From Polynucleobacter kasalickyi (lineage in GTDB: Bacteria; Pseudomonadota; Gammaproteobacteria; Burkholderiales; Burkholderiaceae): 64,000 nt of DNA. Below the pieces are notes generated by a model. That model made no database searches, was not told the DNA's origin, and was given only the letters and a program-made list of their open reading frames with translations. Numbering within the stretch: position 1 is the first letter of the stretch; the number at the start of each line of letters is the position of its first letter. Made by a program: the position numbers and the translations under genes. The stretch lies in assembly GCF_900176405.1 (NCBI RefSeq), contig NZ_FWXJ01000004.1, forward strand, positions 1 through 64,000, in the 5' to 3' direction. This document shows positions 26,562-34,863 of this stretch, in pieces.

Positions 26562-27593
26562 ATGTCTAAACCATCAAAACTTCATCGTCTCATTGCTACC
26601 GTAACTAAAGATGTTATGGAGCATCCCAATGACTTAACCCGTCATTACATGGCTGAATTAGGTATTTCACGCGTTGCCGCAAATAACTATATTAATCAGT
26701 TGGAGGAGCAGGGGTGGATTGCTCGAAGTGGCCCATCTACAAGGCCAGTTTTTAGTCTTGGGTATAAAAGACATGTATCAAAACTTTATGAGATCGATAG
26801 TCTTGAGGAGGACATTGTTTGGATAAAAGACTTTAGGCCGTACTTTAATCTTTCACAAAATGTTTTGAACATTGTAAATCACGGTTTTACAGAGATGCTC
26901 AATAATGCCATTGACCACTCTGGTGGAGGTGAGGTTTTTATTTGGGCTCGTCAAACAGAAACACGTTTTACCTTGGCGATATCTGACAATGGAATTGGCA
27001 TATTTGCAAAAATCGCTTCTGCTCTTAAATTGCCAGATATGCGGCAAGCTCTTTTTGAATTGTCAAAGGGCAAATTTACAACTGACCCAAGTAGACATAG
27101 TGGTGAAGGCGTATTTTTTACTTCTAGGATGTTTGATTGGTTTGAAATAAATGCAAACAATTTAGAGTTTCACCATGATAATAAATTTGAAGAGGATGTA
27201 TTACACGAGGCTAAAGGGATATTTCCGGATGGTACAGTCGTATTTATGAGTATTGCTCTCAACAGTACAAGAACAACGGCTGATATATACGCAGAATACA
27301 CAAATGCTCCCGATGATTTTGATTTTTCTAAAACTGTTGTACCAATGAAGTTGGCTCAATATGGGGAGGAGCATTTGGTTTCAAGATCACAAGCTAAAAG
27401 GCTGATAGCCAGATTTGACAGGTTCAAAAAGGTTGTGCTTAATTTTGATGAAGTACAGGAAATAGGTCAGGCCTTTGCGGATGAAATTTTTAGGGTTTAC
27501 GCTAATAAACACCCTGACGTTGAACTAATCCCAAAAAATATGACTAAGCAAGTTGAAAAGATGTGGTTGAGAGCTGTAGCCCCAAGGATATAA
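26562..27593 (+). CDS. wHTH - HATPase - DUF4325 (STAS-like) regulatory protein
   Basis: A 343-residue cytosolic protein. Residues about 5-60 form a helix-turn-helix (DLTRHYMAELGISRVAANNYI). A GHKL ATPase follows: N-box EMLNNAIDH (111-119), G1 box SDNGIGIF (141-148) and G2 box SGEGVFF (180-186). The C-terminal part from about 275 (SRSQAKRLIARFDRFKKVVL, then FDEVQEIGQAFADEIF) looks like DUF4325, a STAS-like domain. It has no His phosphorylation helix, so it is not a classical sensor kinase; an anti-sigma-type switch in one chain is possible. ATG at 26562 is chosen (GGAAA upstream). It stands alone between large gaps. Confidence 0.75.
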   Translation: MSKPSKLHRLIATVTKDVMEHPNDLTRHYMAELGISRVAANNYINQLEEQGWIARSGPSTRPVFSLGYKRHVSKLYEIDSLEEDIVWIKDFRPYFNLSQNVLNIVNHGFTEMLNNAIDHSGGGEVFIWARQTETRFTLAISDNGIGIFAKIASALKLPDMRQALFELSKGKFTTDPSRHSGEGVFFTSRMFDWFEINANNLEFHHDNKFEEDVLHEAKGIFPDGTVVFMSIALNSTRTTADIYAEYTNAPDDFDFSKTVVPMKLAQYGEEHLVSRSQAKRLIARFDRFKKVVLNFDEVQEIGQAFADEIFRVYANKHPDVELIPKNMTKQVEKMWLRAVAPRI

Positions 27594-28052
27594 GATTTTG
27601 TTATGCTCCCCACGAACTCTTTTATTGCAGATCGTGTTTATTGGTGGATGATTTCGTTTATTTAAATGTGGAGTTTATAGGATCCAATTTCGTGGATTGT
27701 GGGTTCAAATTTGCAATTGATTCATAAGTGCAAAAATTTTTTAATTAGTACCAAGCTACTTGATCTTAATAAGTTAAAAAATTCTCCAGGCTGAGTGCTG
27801 AAGAGGAGATGCTTATTAAAAGTAAAAGGAAAGCCAATATTTTGGAAAAAACCATTGGATTTATTGTGACCAACCTTTATCCAGAGTCTTTCAAAACTAG
27901 TTGAGTTGAACTAGTAATTGTTAAATTATTGAATTCATCAGAATCTCAATAGATCTGTGTCTATTGTTAAAACTCAGAAAACCTATTTAAAAGTTTGTGT
28001 CAATTAAAACACTTAATAAAAAAGTGAAATTGTTACGTTTTGCTCGAGATTG
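27594..28052. other. AT-rich gene-free gap with possible IS remnant
   Basis: About 460 bp with no convincing gene. A 31-codon ORF at 27809 has its purine-rich ribosome site touching the ATG, which argues against translation. The stretch 27701-27733 resembles an IS30-type end (separate entry). Confidence 0.5.
27701..27733 (+). repeat. Possible solo IS30-like terminal sequence
   Basis: Read on the minus strand it is TTTGCACTTATGAATC, then ATTTGAACCC. This shares TTGCACTT...TTGAA(T/C)CC with the IS30 end at 73-94, but with a longer middle. No transposase remnant is next to it. Confidence 0.22.
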
Positions 28053-28087
28053 ATATTGACAGTAACATTAATTACTGTCAATATAAC
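28053..28087 (+). promoter_or_regulatory. MerR-type promoter: perfect palindrome between -35 and -10 boxes 20 bp apart
   Basis: ATATTGACAGTAA (28053-28065) and its exact reverse complement (28072-28084) flank a 6-nt CATTAA centre. Within this, TTGACA (28056-28061) is a perfect -35 box and TATAAC (28082-28087) a 5/6 -10 box. The spacer is 20 bp, the over-long geometry typical of MerR-controlled promoters. It ends 43 bp before the MerR-type gene, so autoregulation is the simple reading. Confidence 0.72.
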
Positions 28088-28130
28088 ACCATTCACTGTA
28101 TTTTAAGCTGACAACACAATAAAGAAACAT

Positions 28131-28997
28131 ATGGGCTATTTTATTGAATCAAATCTAGACTTTGTCGGAAATTCCGAAGATTTGGCTAGGGTGGCAACAA
28201 TTGCTGCACAAGGGCTTTTTCTACCAGGTGATCATGACAAAATTAATGAAAGATTGATTCGTTACTATGTAACTGAGGGCTTAGTAACTCGTCCTAAACG
28301 GATTGGTCGCGATGCCGAGTATGGATATCTTCAACTGTTACAGTTTTTAGCAAGTCGATTTTTGGTAGAGCAGGGTTACCCCCTTGCGAAAGTAGCACCC
28401 TATATTCAAGCATTAGAAAATAAGCAATTAGAGGACTTGGTTGTTCAGCAACATAAACCGAATCTCGCCGAGTTATTAGTTGCCGCCTATCAAACCCCAT
28501 CATTAAAATTGAGGCAATCTAGGCTCTCCGATGAGAAAAAAATTAGCCCGCCAAAGCGCTCCCTTAAAGATTTTTTAGATGACGAAGAAAATGCAGAAAC
28601 ATTAATCCAGCATCAAAAGAAATTCTTCATTTCTGAAAACCAAGGCCAGAAGGAGAAGTCCTTACGCGAAGTGAACGCATTTAACCTAACAACGCTTGAA
28701 GTTTCGATTCAAGAAATCAATAAAAAGATGTTTCAACTCAAAGAACAGTTATATCGTCAACAAAAGGAAAGTCAGTTGGAAATGCGTCATTTACAACAGG
28801 CAATCGATCAAATTCAGTACTCAATAAGTCAAGTTCTAGAAACATCGAATCAAAGATTGTTGAACTTCATGATGGAATTCAAGAAAAATGAACAGAGACA
28901 GGCTCAAGAAATAAGCCTGCTGGCTGAGAAAATCAAATTAATAGAACAGAATTCTTTGCAAAAGAATACTCAACGCAGTGCCGGAGATGACAAATGA
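28131..28997 (+). CDS. MerR-type HTH regulator with long C-terminal coiled coil
   Basis: A 288-residue protein. Residues about 35-95 form a MerR-like winged helix (NERLIRYYVTEGLVTRPKR, then EYGYLQLLQFLASRFLVEQG with a downstream helix). Residues about 185-275 are charged heptad-like helix (EINKKMFQLKEQLYRQQKES and on), probably for dimerisation or partner binding. There is no metal-binding cysteine set, so it is not a metal sensor of the classic kind. The gene lies behind a MerR-type promoter and 236 bp before the VWA gene. The signal is unknown. Confidence 0.75.
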   Translation: MGYFIESNLDFVGNSEDLARVATIAAQGLFLPGDHDKINERLIRYYVTEGLVTRPKRIGRDAEYGYLQLLQFLASRFLVEQGYPLAKVAPYIQALENKQLEDLVVQQHKPNLAELLVAAYQTPSLKLRQSRLSDEKKISPPKRSLKDFLDDEENAETLIQHQKKFFISENQGQKEKSLREVNAFNLTTLEVSIQEINKKMFQLKEQLYRQQKESQLEMRHLQQAIDQIQYSISQVLETSNQRLLNFMMEFKKNEQRQAQEISLLAEKIKLIEQNSLQKNTQRSAGDDK

Positions 28998-29134
28998 TGA
29001 ATCACCGAAGATGACCACTAGCGAAAATGAGTGCTAAGTAAAGGTGTTATCCCAATAACCCTTGTGTAACTTGAAGTAAATAAACGCTTTAGAGATTTAC
29101 AGGTACCAGTAAAAAATAATTAGGTAATTAAAAA

Positions 29135-29152
29135 TTGACTAGCAATAGTCAA
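29135..29152 (+). promoter_or_regulatory. Inverted repeat upstream of the VWA gene
   Basis: TTGACTA-GCAA-TAGTCAA, 7-bp arms, 82 bp before the VWA start. It shares the outer TTGAC...GTCAA half-sites with the palindrome before the MerR gene, so the same regulator may bind both. Confidence 0.45.
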
Positions 29153-29233
29153 GGGGATTTTTTTACCTTAAAAAGTAGTTGAAATTTCACCTCAGTAATG
29201 AAGTTATTTAAAACTCTGTAAGGAAATGAAAAG

Positions 29234-30559
29234 ATGTCAAATCAAAATATTTTTGACGTAATCGTCAACACTCGCAAGGAAGTCATCACCAATTCAATGG
29301 ATTCGCTGGATATTTTATTACGTATCCGCGCCAATGAAACAGCAAAGGCAAAGCGAACTCCACTCGCTATATCCATCGTAATTGATCGATCTGGCTCTAT
29401 GTCTAATGGCAGATTAGAAGAGGCGAAGCGATGTTCCCTTGAATTACTAAATCGATTAGAAGATACCGACAAGATTTCGGTCGTTATATACGATTCAACG
29501 GTTCATGTTTTATTAGAATTAATGAATGTCAATATAGCAAAATCAATCTTACCAAACAAGCTAAGAAAAGTTGATACAGGAGGTTGTACTGATTTGCATG
29601 GCGGCTGGTTAAAAGGTGCAGAAACCTTAGCACCTTTAACAAATAACGATTATGTTTGTAGGGTCATCTTGCTCTCAGATGGTCAAGCAAATGAAGGTTT
29701 GATTAATGAAGATGCAATCGCTGCTCAAGTAAAAGACTTGGCATTAGCCGGAGTGACAACGACAACTGTTGGTATTGGTGAGGGATTCAATGAATCGCTC
29801 ATGACAAAAATGGCCAACGCTGGCCAAGGCAATGCTTGGTATGGGCAGCGCGTTGAAGATCTTAAAGAATCTTTTGAAGCGGAAATTAGTTATTTAAGTC
29901 ATATCATTTGGAAAAATGTCAGAGTAGAAATATCTAGAAACTTGATGCAAGTAAAAGTTCATAATGATTACATTAAAAATGAGCATCAACAGTATTGTTT
30001 ACCCTCTATTGCCATTGGTTCAGAAGTTTGGTTAGCGGTATCGATTCCAATGATTGAGGTGGGGGTGCTGCAGGCGAATGGTAAAAATGTAGATTTTAAT
30101 ATTTGTGCGATTGATGCAGATGATGTTGAACATGCTATGACTGTTCAATTGCCAATCTTAGAGATTGTGAGCCAATCTGAATATTACCAAGCCAGTAGTA
30201 ATCCGATGGTAGTGCAACGTTATCAAGAAATTGAAATTGCAGATATTCAGAAAGAGATCAATCGCTATGTGGAGCGTCGTGATTGGGTTCGTGTAGATAG
30301 CATGATGCAAAATCTACGAGAGCGAGCAAAAGATAACCCTTGGTTAGAAAATACCATCAAGTATATCCAAAAATTAGTCGATCAACGTGACTATAACTCA
30401 GCCAGCAAAGAGCTTCAATACTCTATTCGATTAATGAAAAATCGATTAACAGAGCGAGATGAACAGATGTTTGAAAATAGAAGCTTTGAAGAGAGCAAGC
30501 CACAATTCTTGAGGAGAAAATCTGCGCAAGGAAGAAACAGTCAATCACAAGAGGAATAA
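29234..30559 (+). CDS. VWA-domain protein with intact MIDAS
   Basis: A 441-residue cytosolic protein with no signal peptide. A von Willebrand A domain at about residues 42-215 has the full metal site: DRSGS (Asp51, Ser53, Ser55), GGCTD (Thr119) and LSDGQ (Asp149). A beta-rich part follows to about 330, then a helical, charged tail (YVERRDWVRVDSMMQNLRER and on). Such proteins usually act as scaffolds or substrate adaptors. AAGGAAA lies upstream. It sits between the MerR-type gene and an ADP-ribosylglycohydrolase gene. No MoxR ATPase, the usual VWA partner, is present. Confidence 0.85.
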   Translation: MSNQNIFDVIVNTRKEVITNSMDSLDILLRIRANETAKAKRTPLAISIVIDRSGSMSNGRLEEAKRCSLELLNRLEDTDKISVVIYDSTVHVLLELMNVNIAKSILPNKLRKVDTGGCTDLHGGWLKGAETLAPLTNNDYVCRVILLSDGQANEGLINEDAIAAQVKDLALAGVTTTTVGIGEGFNESLMTKMANAGQGNAWYGQRVEDLKESFEAEISYLSHIIWKNVRVEISRNLMQVKVHNDYIKNEHQQYCLPSIAIGSEVWLAVSIPMIEVGVLQANGKNVDFNICAIDADDVEHAMTVQLPILEIVSQSEYYQASSNPMVVQRYQEIEIADIQKEINRYVERRDWVRVDSMMQNLRERAKDNPWLENTIKYIQKLVDQRDYNSASKELQYSIRLMKNRLTERDEQMFENRSFEESKPQFLRRKSAQGRNSQSQEE

Positions 30560-30600
30560 ATGTTGCGGTTGCAACGAAGTGTGATGCGTTAAAAAATGGG

Positions 30601-30635
30601 AGAAGGTCTTATCAGATTAAAAAATAAGGCCTTCT
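30601..30635 (+). terminator. Hairpin after the VWA gene
   Basis: A 12-bp stem with one G-U pair (AGAAGGTCTTAT with ATAAGGCCTTCT) around an 11-nt loop, 41 bp after the stop. No T run follows, so intrinsic termination is uncertain. Confidence 0.5.
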
Positions 30636-31126
30636 AACGATACATTCTTAAGAAAAATCTTCGGATGAATAAAAAAATAATTAACTTTGACATCAACACT
30701 ATAAAAATCTACCGAAACTTTTAAAGTTAAATAATGGTTTGATTTAAGCTCATTATTTGATCTTGAAGAATTTTAAAATTGAATGAATAGCTTCTGATTA
30801 AGCCCATACTATTGATACAGCATATTTAAAAATATTGAAGTCATGCTGTTATTCGTAATGCTTTGTTTAAACATGAAGAAAGTACATTAAATGCTGAACC
30901 TATATTAATACTTTTAGGTGGTATTTTGATTGATAATCAGAAATATGTTAATTAAATTAGTACTGATGATTTTTAAAAATTGAAGAATAAATGCTTAACA
31001 ACATAACTCAGTTTTTTCATAGTCTTACTAGTGAAAATGAAAAAATACTAATCAATCAAAATTGCATGACATGTAAAAATTCCACTATCAATTAAAACCA
31101 ATAAAAAATATAAATTTGGAAAATAT
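30636..31126. other. Very AT-rich gap, nothing recognised
   Basis: About 490 bp with stops in all frames and only scattered ORFs under 35 codons. No repeat, promoter or RNA gene could be supported. The ADP-ribosylglycohydrolase gene at its end has only a weak GGAAA ribosome site. Confidence 0.5.
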
Positions 31127-32113
31127 ATGAGCAAAAAAATGCAAATTGCATTAGGTGCAATTAAGGGCGCTTTAATTGGTGATGCCGCGGGCTCTGTGAT
31201 GGAGTTTAAGTTTTTAGATCGTCTCCCCAATGACTCAGATGTCGTTAATGCACTTTCTTTAAATGGGGGAGGAGTCTTTAGACTTGCCCCCGGACAAATT
31301 ACAGATGATGGGGAGTTAACGCTCAGCCTTTTGAATTCATTGCGGCAACATCATGGAATATATGTTTCCGATATCGTTGCACATCATTACCTGATGTGGA
31401 TTGATTCAAAACCATTTGATGTGGGTCGGGCAATTAGTGCTGCTCTTTATGTGCACAAAGATCAAAGAAAAATTGATGGATTAGCTAGCGCCCTGCAAAA
31501 GCGAGCACTCCAATTTAATTCTGACTCCAAGGCAAATGGTTGTTTAATGAGAGCAACTCCATTGGGAGTGGCGGCATTTAATATGACAATAGAGAATGCC
31601 ATCAAAATGGTTAAGACAGATGTCAGAATGACCCATCCTCATCTTGATTGTCAGGATGCAACTGTGGCCTATGTTTTGGCGATTCGCCATCTGATGTTTT
31701 TTCCTGAGGATCATCTCGGAGCGGTAACCGTAGCCAAGGACTATTTAACAGATAACAATCCTGATGTGAAATCTTGGTTAGATGCAGCGCTTGAAGGAAA
31801 CTTACCGCAAGCATTTCCTCTGGATGGATTTATTAAAAATGCATTTTCTTATGCTTTTTATCATCTCTCTCAAAACGCTGCCTATGAATTTGCTCTTGCA
31901 GATACTCTAAAGCGTGGAGGAGATACAGATACTAATGCCTGTATTGTTGGCGGTTTGATAGGAGCACTTCGGGGGATTAAACAAATTCCATCTGAGATGG
32001 TCGAAAAGTTAGTGAACTGTGATGTGAAAACAGGGCTAAAGCCAAGAGGTGACAATTTTCATCCGAAAAACGTACAATCCTGGTTACATTTCGTCCCGAC
32101 AGAAGAGAGCTGA
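31127..32113 (+). CDS. ADP-ribosylglycohydrolase family protein (DraG/ARH type)
   Basis: A 328-residue hydrolase expected to remove ADP-ribose from protein or nucleic acid, or to act on a related ADP-ribose compound. Family marks are IGDAAGSVMEF near residue 17, the first metal motif ITDDGELTL (Asp60, Asp61), and the second GGDTDTNACIVGGLIGALRG (Asp266, Asp268, Thr269). All metal ligands appear present, so it should be active. No ADP-ribosyltransferase gene was seen nearby, and no dinitrogenase reductase, which argues against a DraG role in nitrogen fixation. Confidence 0.9.
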   Translation: MSKKMQIALGAIKGALIGDAAGSVMEFKFLDRLPNDSDVVNALSLNGGGVFRLAPGQITDDGELTLSLLNSLRQHHGIYVSDIVAHHYLMWIDSKPFDVGRAISAALYVHKDQRKIDGLASALQKRALQFNSDSKANGCLMRATPLGVAAFNMTIENAIKMVKTDVRMTHPHLDCQDATVAYVLAIRHLMFFPEDHLGAVTVAKDYLTDNNPDVKSWLDAALEGNLPQAFPLDGFIKNAFSYAFYHLSQNAAYEFALADTLKRGGDTDTNACIVGGLIGALRGIKQIPSEMVEKLVNCDVKTGLKPRGDNFHPKNVQSWLHFVPTEES

Positions 32114-32145
32114 AGATGAAGTTGTAAGATGTTTTCATCAGCAAA

Positions 32146-32169
32146 AAAGGGACTCAATAGAGTCCCTTT
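32146..32169. terminator. Bidirectional terminator between convergent genes
   Basis: AAAGGGACTC-AATA-GAGTCCCTTT, a perfect 10-bp stem. On the minus strand it is followed by a T run (the A run at 32143-32148), so it best terminates the deacetylase gene, and it may also serve the ADP-ribosylglycohydrolase gene. Confidence 0.85.
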
Positions 32170-32184
32170 GTGTTTGAGGCAATA

Positions 32185-33099
32185 TTAGTAACTACCTGGA
32201 ATGATACCTGGTGGCAAGCTATAACAGTAATCAGAGATATCCGATGGTTTAGTCACCCACACACGGTCGATATTTGGATGGTTTAAGCAATGCTTTAATG
32301 CCAAACGAAGATTACGTAATCTAAAGGGTTGACCAAATACGTATGGGTGAATGGAGATATTCATCACTAGAGGATGAGCAATACATTGCTCGATCATTTC
32401 ATCAAACTGATCAACAATCATGTCACAAAAATCAGTCGCATCTTGTTTACGATGAATAATAACCTGAGAGTCATTCAGTTCAATTGGATACGGAATTGAT
32501 AGGATGGGGCCACTTCTTGTCTTGATCCAAATGGGTTGATCATCCATTGGCCAGTCCATTAAATACTGAAACCCCGCCTCCTTTAGCAAGTCTGGGGTAA
32601 AAGATGTTTCATAGGCACCTGCCCCCATCCAACCTTTGGGAGCGACACCTTCATGCTTGATAAAAGTATCGACGACTTCTTGAATAATTCTTTGTTCATC
32701 GGCTTGCCACATTCCACGGAGATTTTCCGCGTTAGTGCGACCATGCGCGACAAATTCATCACCACGATTACGAATAGCTGTCATGACCTGAGGTGCATAT
32801 TCATATAACAAACTATTTACGTTGTGTCCGACTGGAATGCCAAGTTCATCAAATAATTCGAAGAAACGCCAAATACCAATGCGGTTCCCATAGTCACGCC
32901 ATGAATAATTTCGATGGGTTTGTGGCTCACCTGTTTTGGCTGGATCATGTCCAAGGCCCGCACCAAATGCAAAGCATTCCACATTCGTAGTGATCGTAAA
33001 AGCTAAACGCTTCCCACCTGGCCAACTATAGTCTTTGCGCTCAGTGAGTGGAACATAATCGTAACGATTGTGTTTAGGTAAGAGTGGTAATGAATTCAT
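32185..33099 (-). CDS. Polysaccharide deacetylase-family protein (PuuE/allantoinase-like)
   Basis: A 304-residue NodB-fold hydrolase. The N-terminal block GGKRLAFTITTNVECF, then NSLLYEYAPQVMTAIRNRGDEFVAHGRTN, and a late SIHPYVFGQPFRLR fit the PuuE group, whose members hydrolyse cyclic amides such as allantoin rather than polysaccharides. There is no signal peptide, in agreement with a cytosolic small-molecule enzyme. A Bug receptor gene lies 9 bp upstream on the same strand, so receptor and enzyme form a two-gene operon and may share a substrate. Confidence 0.85.
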   Translation of the reverse strand: MNSLPLLPKHNRYDYVPLTERKDYSWPGGKRLAFTITTNVECFAFGAGLGHDPAKTGEPQTHRNYSWRDYGNRIGIWRFFELFDELGIPVGHNVNSLLYEYAPQVMTAIRNRGDEFVAHGRTNAENLRGMWQADEQRIIQEVVDTFIKHEGVAPKGWMGAGAYETSFTPDLLKEAGFQYLMDWPMDDQPIWIKTRSGPILSIPYPIELNDSQVIIHRKQDATDFCDMIVDQFDEMIEQCIAHPLVMNISIHPYVFGQPFRLRNLRLALKHCLNHPNIDRVWVTKPSDISDYCYSLPPGIIPGSY

Positions 33100-33108
33100 A
33101 ACATCCTT

Positions 33109-34098
33109 TTAATCAATTTGGGCACCTGAAATTTTTACAGCTTTGGCCATTTTAAGGCTTTCTTCGGCCATTTGATGGCTAAACTCAGTTGGTGTATTCG
33201 TGATGGGATCTGCGCCAAGATTAGTGAAAATTTGTTTCATTTCTGGACTATGTACAGCATTGGCAAAGATACCATTAATTTTCTTCACCAAATCCGCTGG
33301 CATTCCCTTAGGGCCAATGACTCCATTATATAAAACGAAATCGTAGCCGCTTAAACCTGCTTCAGAAAGAGTTGGAACGTCTGGGTTTGAACTAATTCTC
33401 TTTAGAGTAGTTACTCCAAGACCTGTTAGTTTCTTACTTTGTACTAAGGTAATGGCTGGCGGCATACTAGAGAAAGTAAAGGCTACATCACCAGCTAAAA
33501 CAGCTTGCGTAGAAGCTGAACTACCTTTAAATGGCACATGTACCGGTTGAATACCAACCATGCGATTAAAAGTTTCCGCTGCCAAATGAGTAACCGCACC
33601 GTTACCTGAAGAGGAATAAGACAAAGAATCCGATTTTTGTTTTGCTAAGGCAATAAACTCTTTTAAGTTATTTACTTTCAAACTGGGATTAGTAACCAAC
33701 ATCAGTGGCGTGGAGGCAACCAGAGTGATCGGCGAAAAATCTTTAAGCGTATCGTAGGACAATTTTTTATACAAACTCGCATTAATTGCATGGGTCGTCA
33801 TATCTTGTAAAAAAATCGTATACCCGTCCGGGGATGCTTTACTAACAAAGTCAGCAGCAATCGTAGTACCCGCACCAGGTTTGTTTTCCACAATGACAGC
33901 TTGACCCGTTTGTTCTGTAATTTTTGCAGACAAGGCTCTAGCAATTACATCAGAAATACCACCCGTTGCAAATCCGACAATTAAACGAATGGGCTTAGAT
34001 GGATAAGCTGAAACCTCTTCTGCTGAGCAGGGGTTCAACGTCATTAAACCAAGTGTTGTCAAAAAGATGGCTGGTAACTTACTAAAGTAATTTGACAT
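33109..34098 (-). CDS. Bug/TctC-family periplasmic solute-binding receptor
   Basis: A 329-residue receptor with a signal peptide (about 1-26), VGFATGGISDVIARAL, VENKPGAGTTIAADFV, PDGYTI and VHVPFKGSSASTQAVLAGD. It is the first gene of an operon with the PuuE-like deacetylase. AAGGAA lies upstream of the ATG. Its promoter region is shared with the divergent iron-sulfur/Mo hydroxylase genes and contains an NtrC-like palindrome. Confidence 0.92.
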   Translation of the reverse strand: MSNYFSKLPAIFLTTLGLMTLNPCSAEEVSAYPSKPIRLIVGFATGGISDVIARALSAKITEQTGQAVIVENKPGAGTTIAADFVSKASPDGYTIFLQDMTTHAINASLYKKLSYDTLKDFSPITLVASTPLMLVTNPSLKVNNLKEFIALAKQKSDSLSYSSSGNGAVTHLAAETFNRMVGIQPVHVPFKGSSASTQAVLAGDVAFTFSSMPPAITLVQSKKLTGLGVTTLKRISSNPDVPTLSEAGLSGYDFVLYNGVIGPKGMPADLVKKINGIFANAVHSPEMKQIFTNLGADPITNTPTEFSHQMAEESLKMAKAVKISGAQID

Positions 34099-34255
34099 TT
34101 TTTTCCTTAATTTGATTCATGTAGATAGTTGCTAGTTGGTTTGCACTTAGTACTGAAATTTACAGTATCTTCTGATTTTTGGGTAATGTCTCTAGGGTCA
34201 ACGAGCATATTTGGGTGCATCTGAAATTTAAATTGGTGATAGCACCCTATATTTG

Positions 34256-34268
34256 CACCGAATTGGTG
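34256..34268. promoter_or_regulatory. NtrC-like palindrome in a divergent promoter region
   Basis: CACC-GAATT-GGTG, preceded by G, has the same CACC-N5-GGTG layout as the site before the cyanate operon. A further TTGGTG and GCACC pair lies about 20 bp to the left. It is 116 bp before the hydroxylase start and 158 bp from the Bug start. No sigma-54 core was recognised. Confidence 0.35.
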
Positions 34269-34383
34269 AATGATGAGATAGGGTAGTTGTGTTTACCTGT
34301 TCGCTCACGCTTTGGTCAGTACTATTACCAATTGCTGAGGCGGGGCACGGGGAGTACATTCAAAAAATAATAAGGAGACAAAG

Positions 34384-34854
34384 ATGACCCGTTTAATAGT
34401 TAATGGTCGTACGATTGAGGTAAATACGGAGCCAGATACCCCCTTGCTGTGGATCCTGCGTGAACAAATTGGTTTAACTGGAACTAAATTTGGATGCGGC
34501 ATTGCGCAATGTGGTGCATGTTCCGTTCATCTGAATGGTCAGTTAATGCGTTCGTGCATTTATAAAATGTCGATGCTCAAAGATGGCGATCAGGTTACCA
34601 CGATAGAAGGTCTCTCAGAAAGTGCCTCTCATCCTGTCCAAAAAGCTTGGGCTGAGATCGATGTCCCTCAATGTGGTTATTGTCAGTCAGGCCAAATTAT
34701 GGCGGCAGCTGCATTGTTAAAAAATAAACCGAATCCGAGTGATGAAGACATTGACAATCAAATGACGAACATTTGTCGATGCGGCACTTACCAACGAATT
34801 CGTCAAGCAATTCATACGGCGGTAGGTCTCGCAAAAAAAGATAAACAGGCTTAG
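34384..34854 (+). CDS. [2Fe-2S] subunit of IorAB-type molybdenum hydroxylase
   Basis: A 156-residue iron-sulfur subunit like IorA of isoquinoline 1-oxidoreductase. The first cluster is ligated by [15 protein letters not shown] and RSC, and the second by [10 protein letters not shown] and [10 protein letters not shown]. The CQSGQI and CRCGTY forms separate it from the subunit at 4219-4674 and point to the two-subunit class without FAD. SD AAGGAGA. It lies 9 bp before the large-subunit gene. Confidence 0.92.
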   Translation: MTRLIVNGRTIEVNTEPDTPLLWILREQIGLTGTKFGCGIAQCGACSVHLNGQLMRSCIYKMSMLKDGDQVTTIEGLSESASHPVQKAWAEIDVPQCGYCQSGQIMAAAALLKNKPNPSDEDIDNQMTNICRCGTYQRIRQAIHTAVGLAKKDKQA

Positions 34855-34863
34855 GAGACTTTC

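Noticed and set aside
27809..27904. Short ORF of 31 codons with a GAGGAG before ATG
   Set aside because: The purine run touches the start codon, leaving no spacing; no similarity recognised and no conserved context visible.
29234..30559. VWA-MoxR conflict system
   Set aside because: No MoxR-type AAA+ ATPase is encoded next to the VWA gene.
31127..32113. DraG regulating nitrogenase
   Set aside because: No nif or draT genes in the window and no such context; the family is broad.
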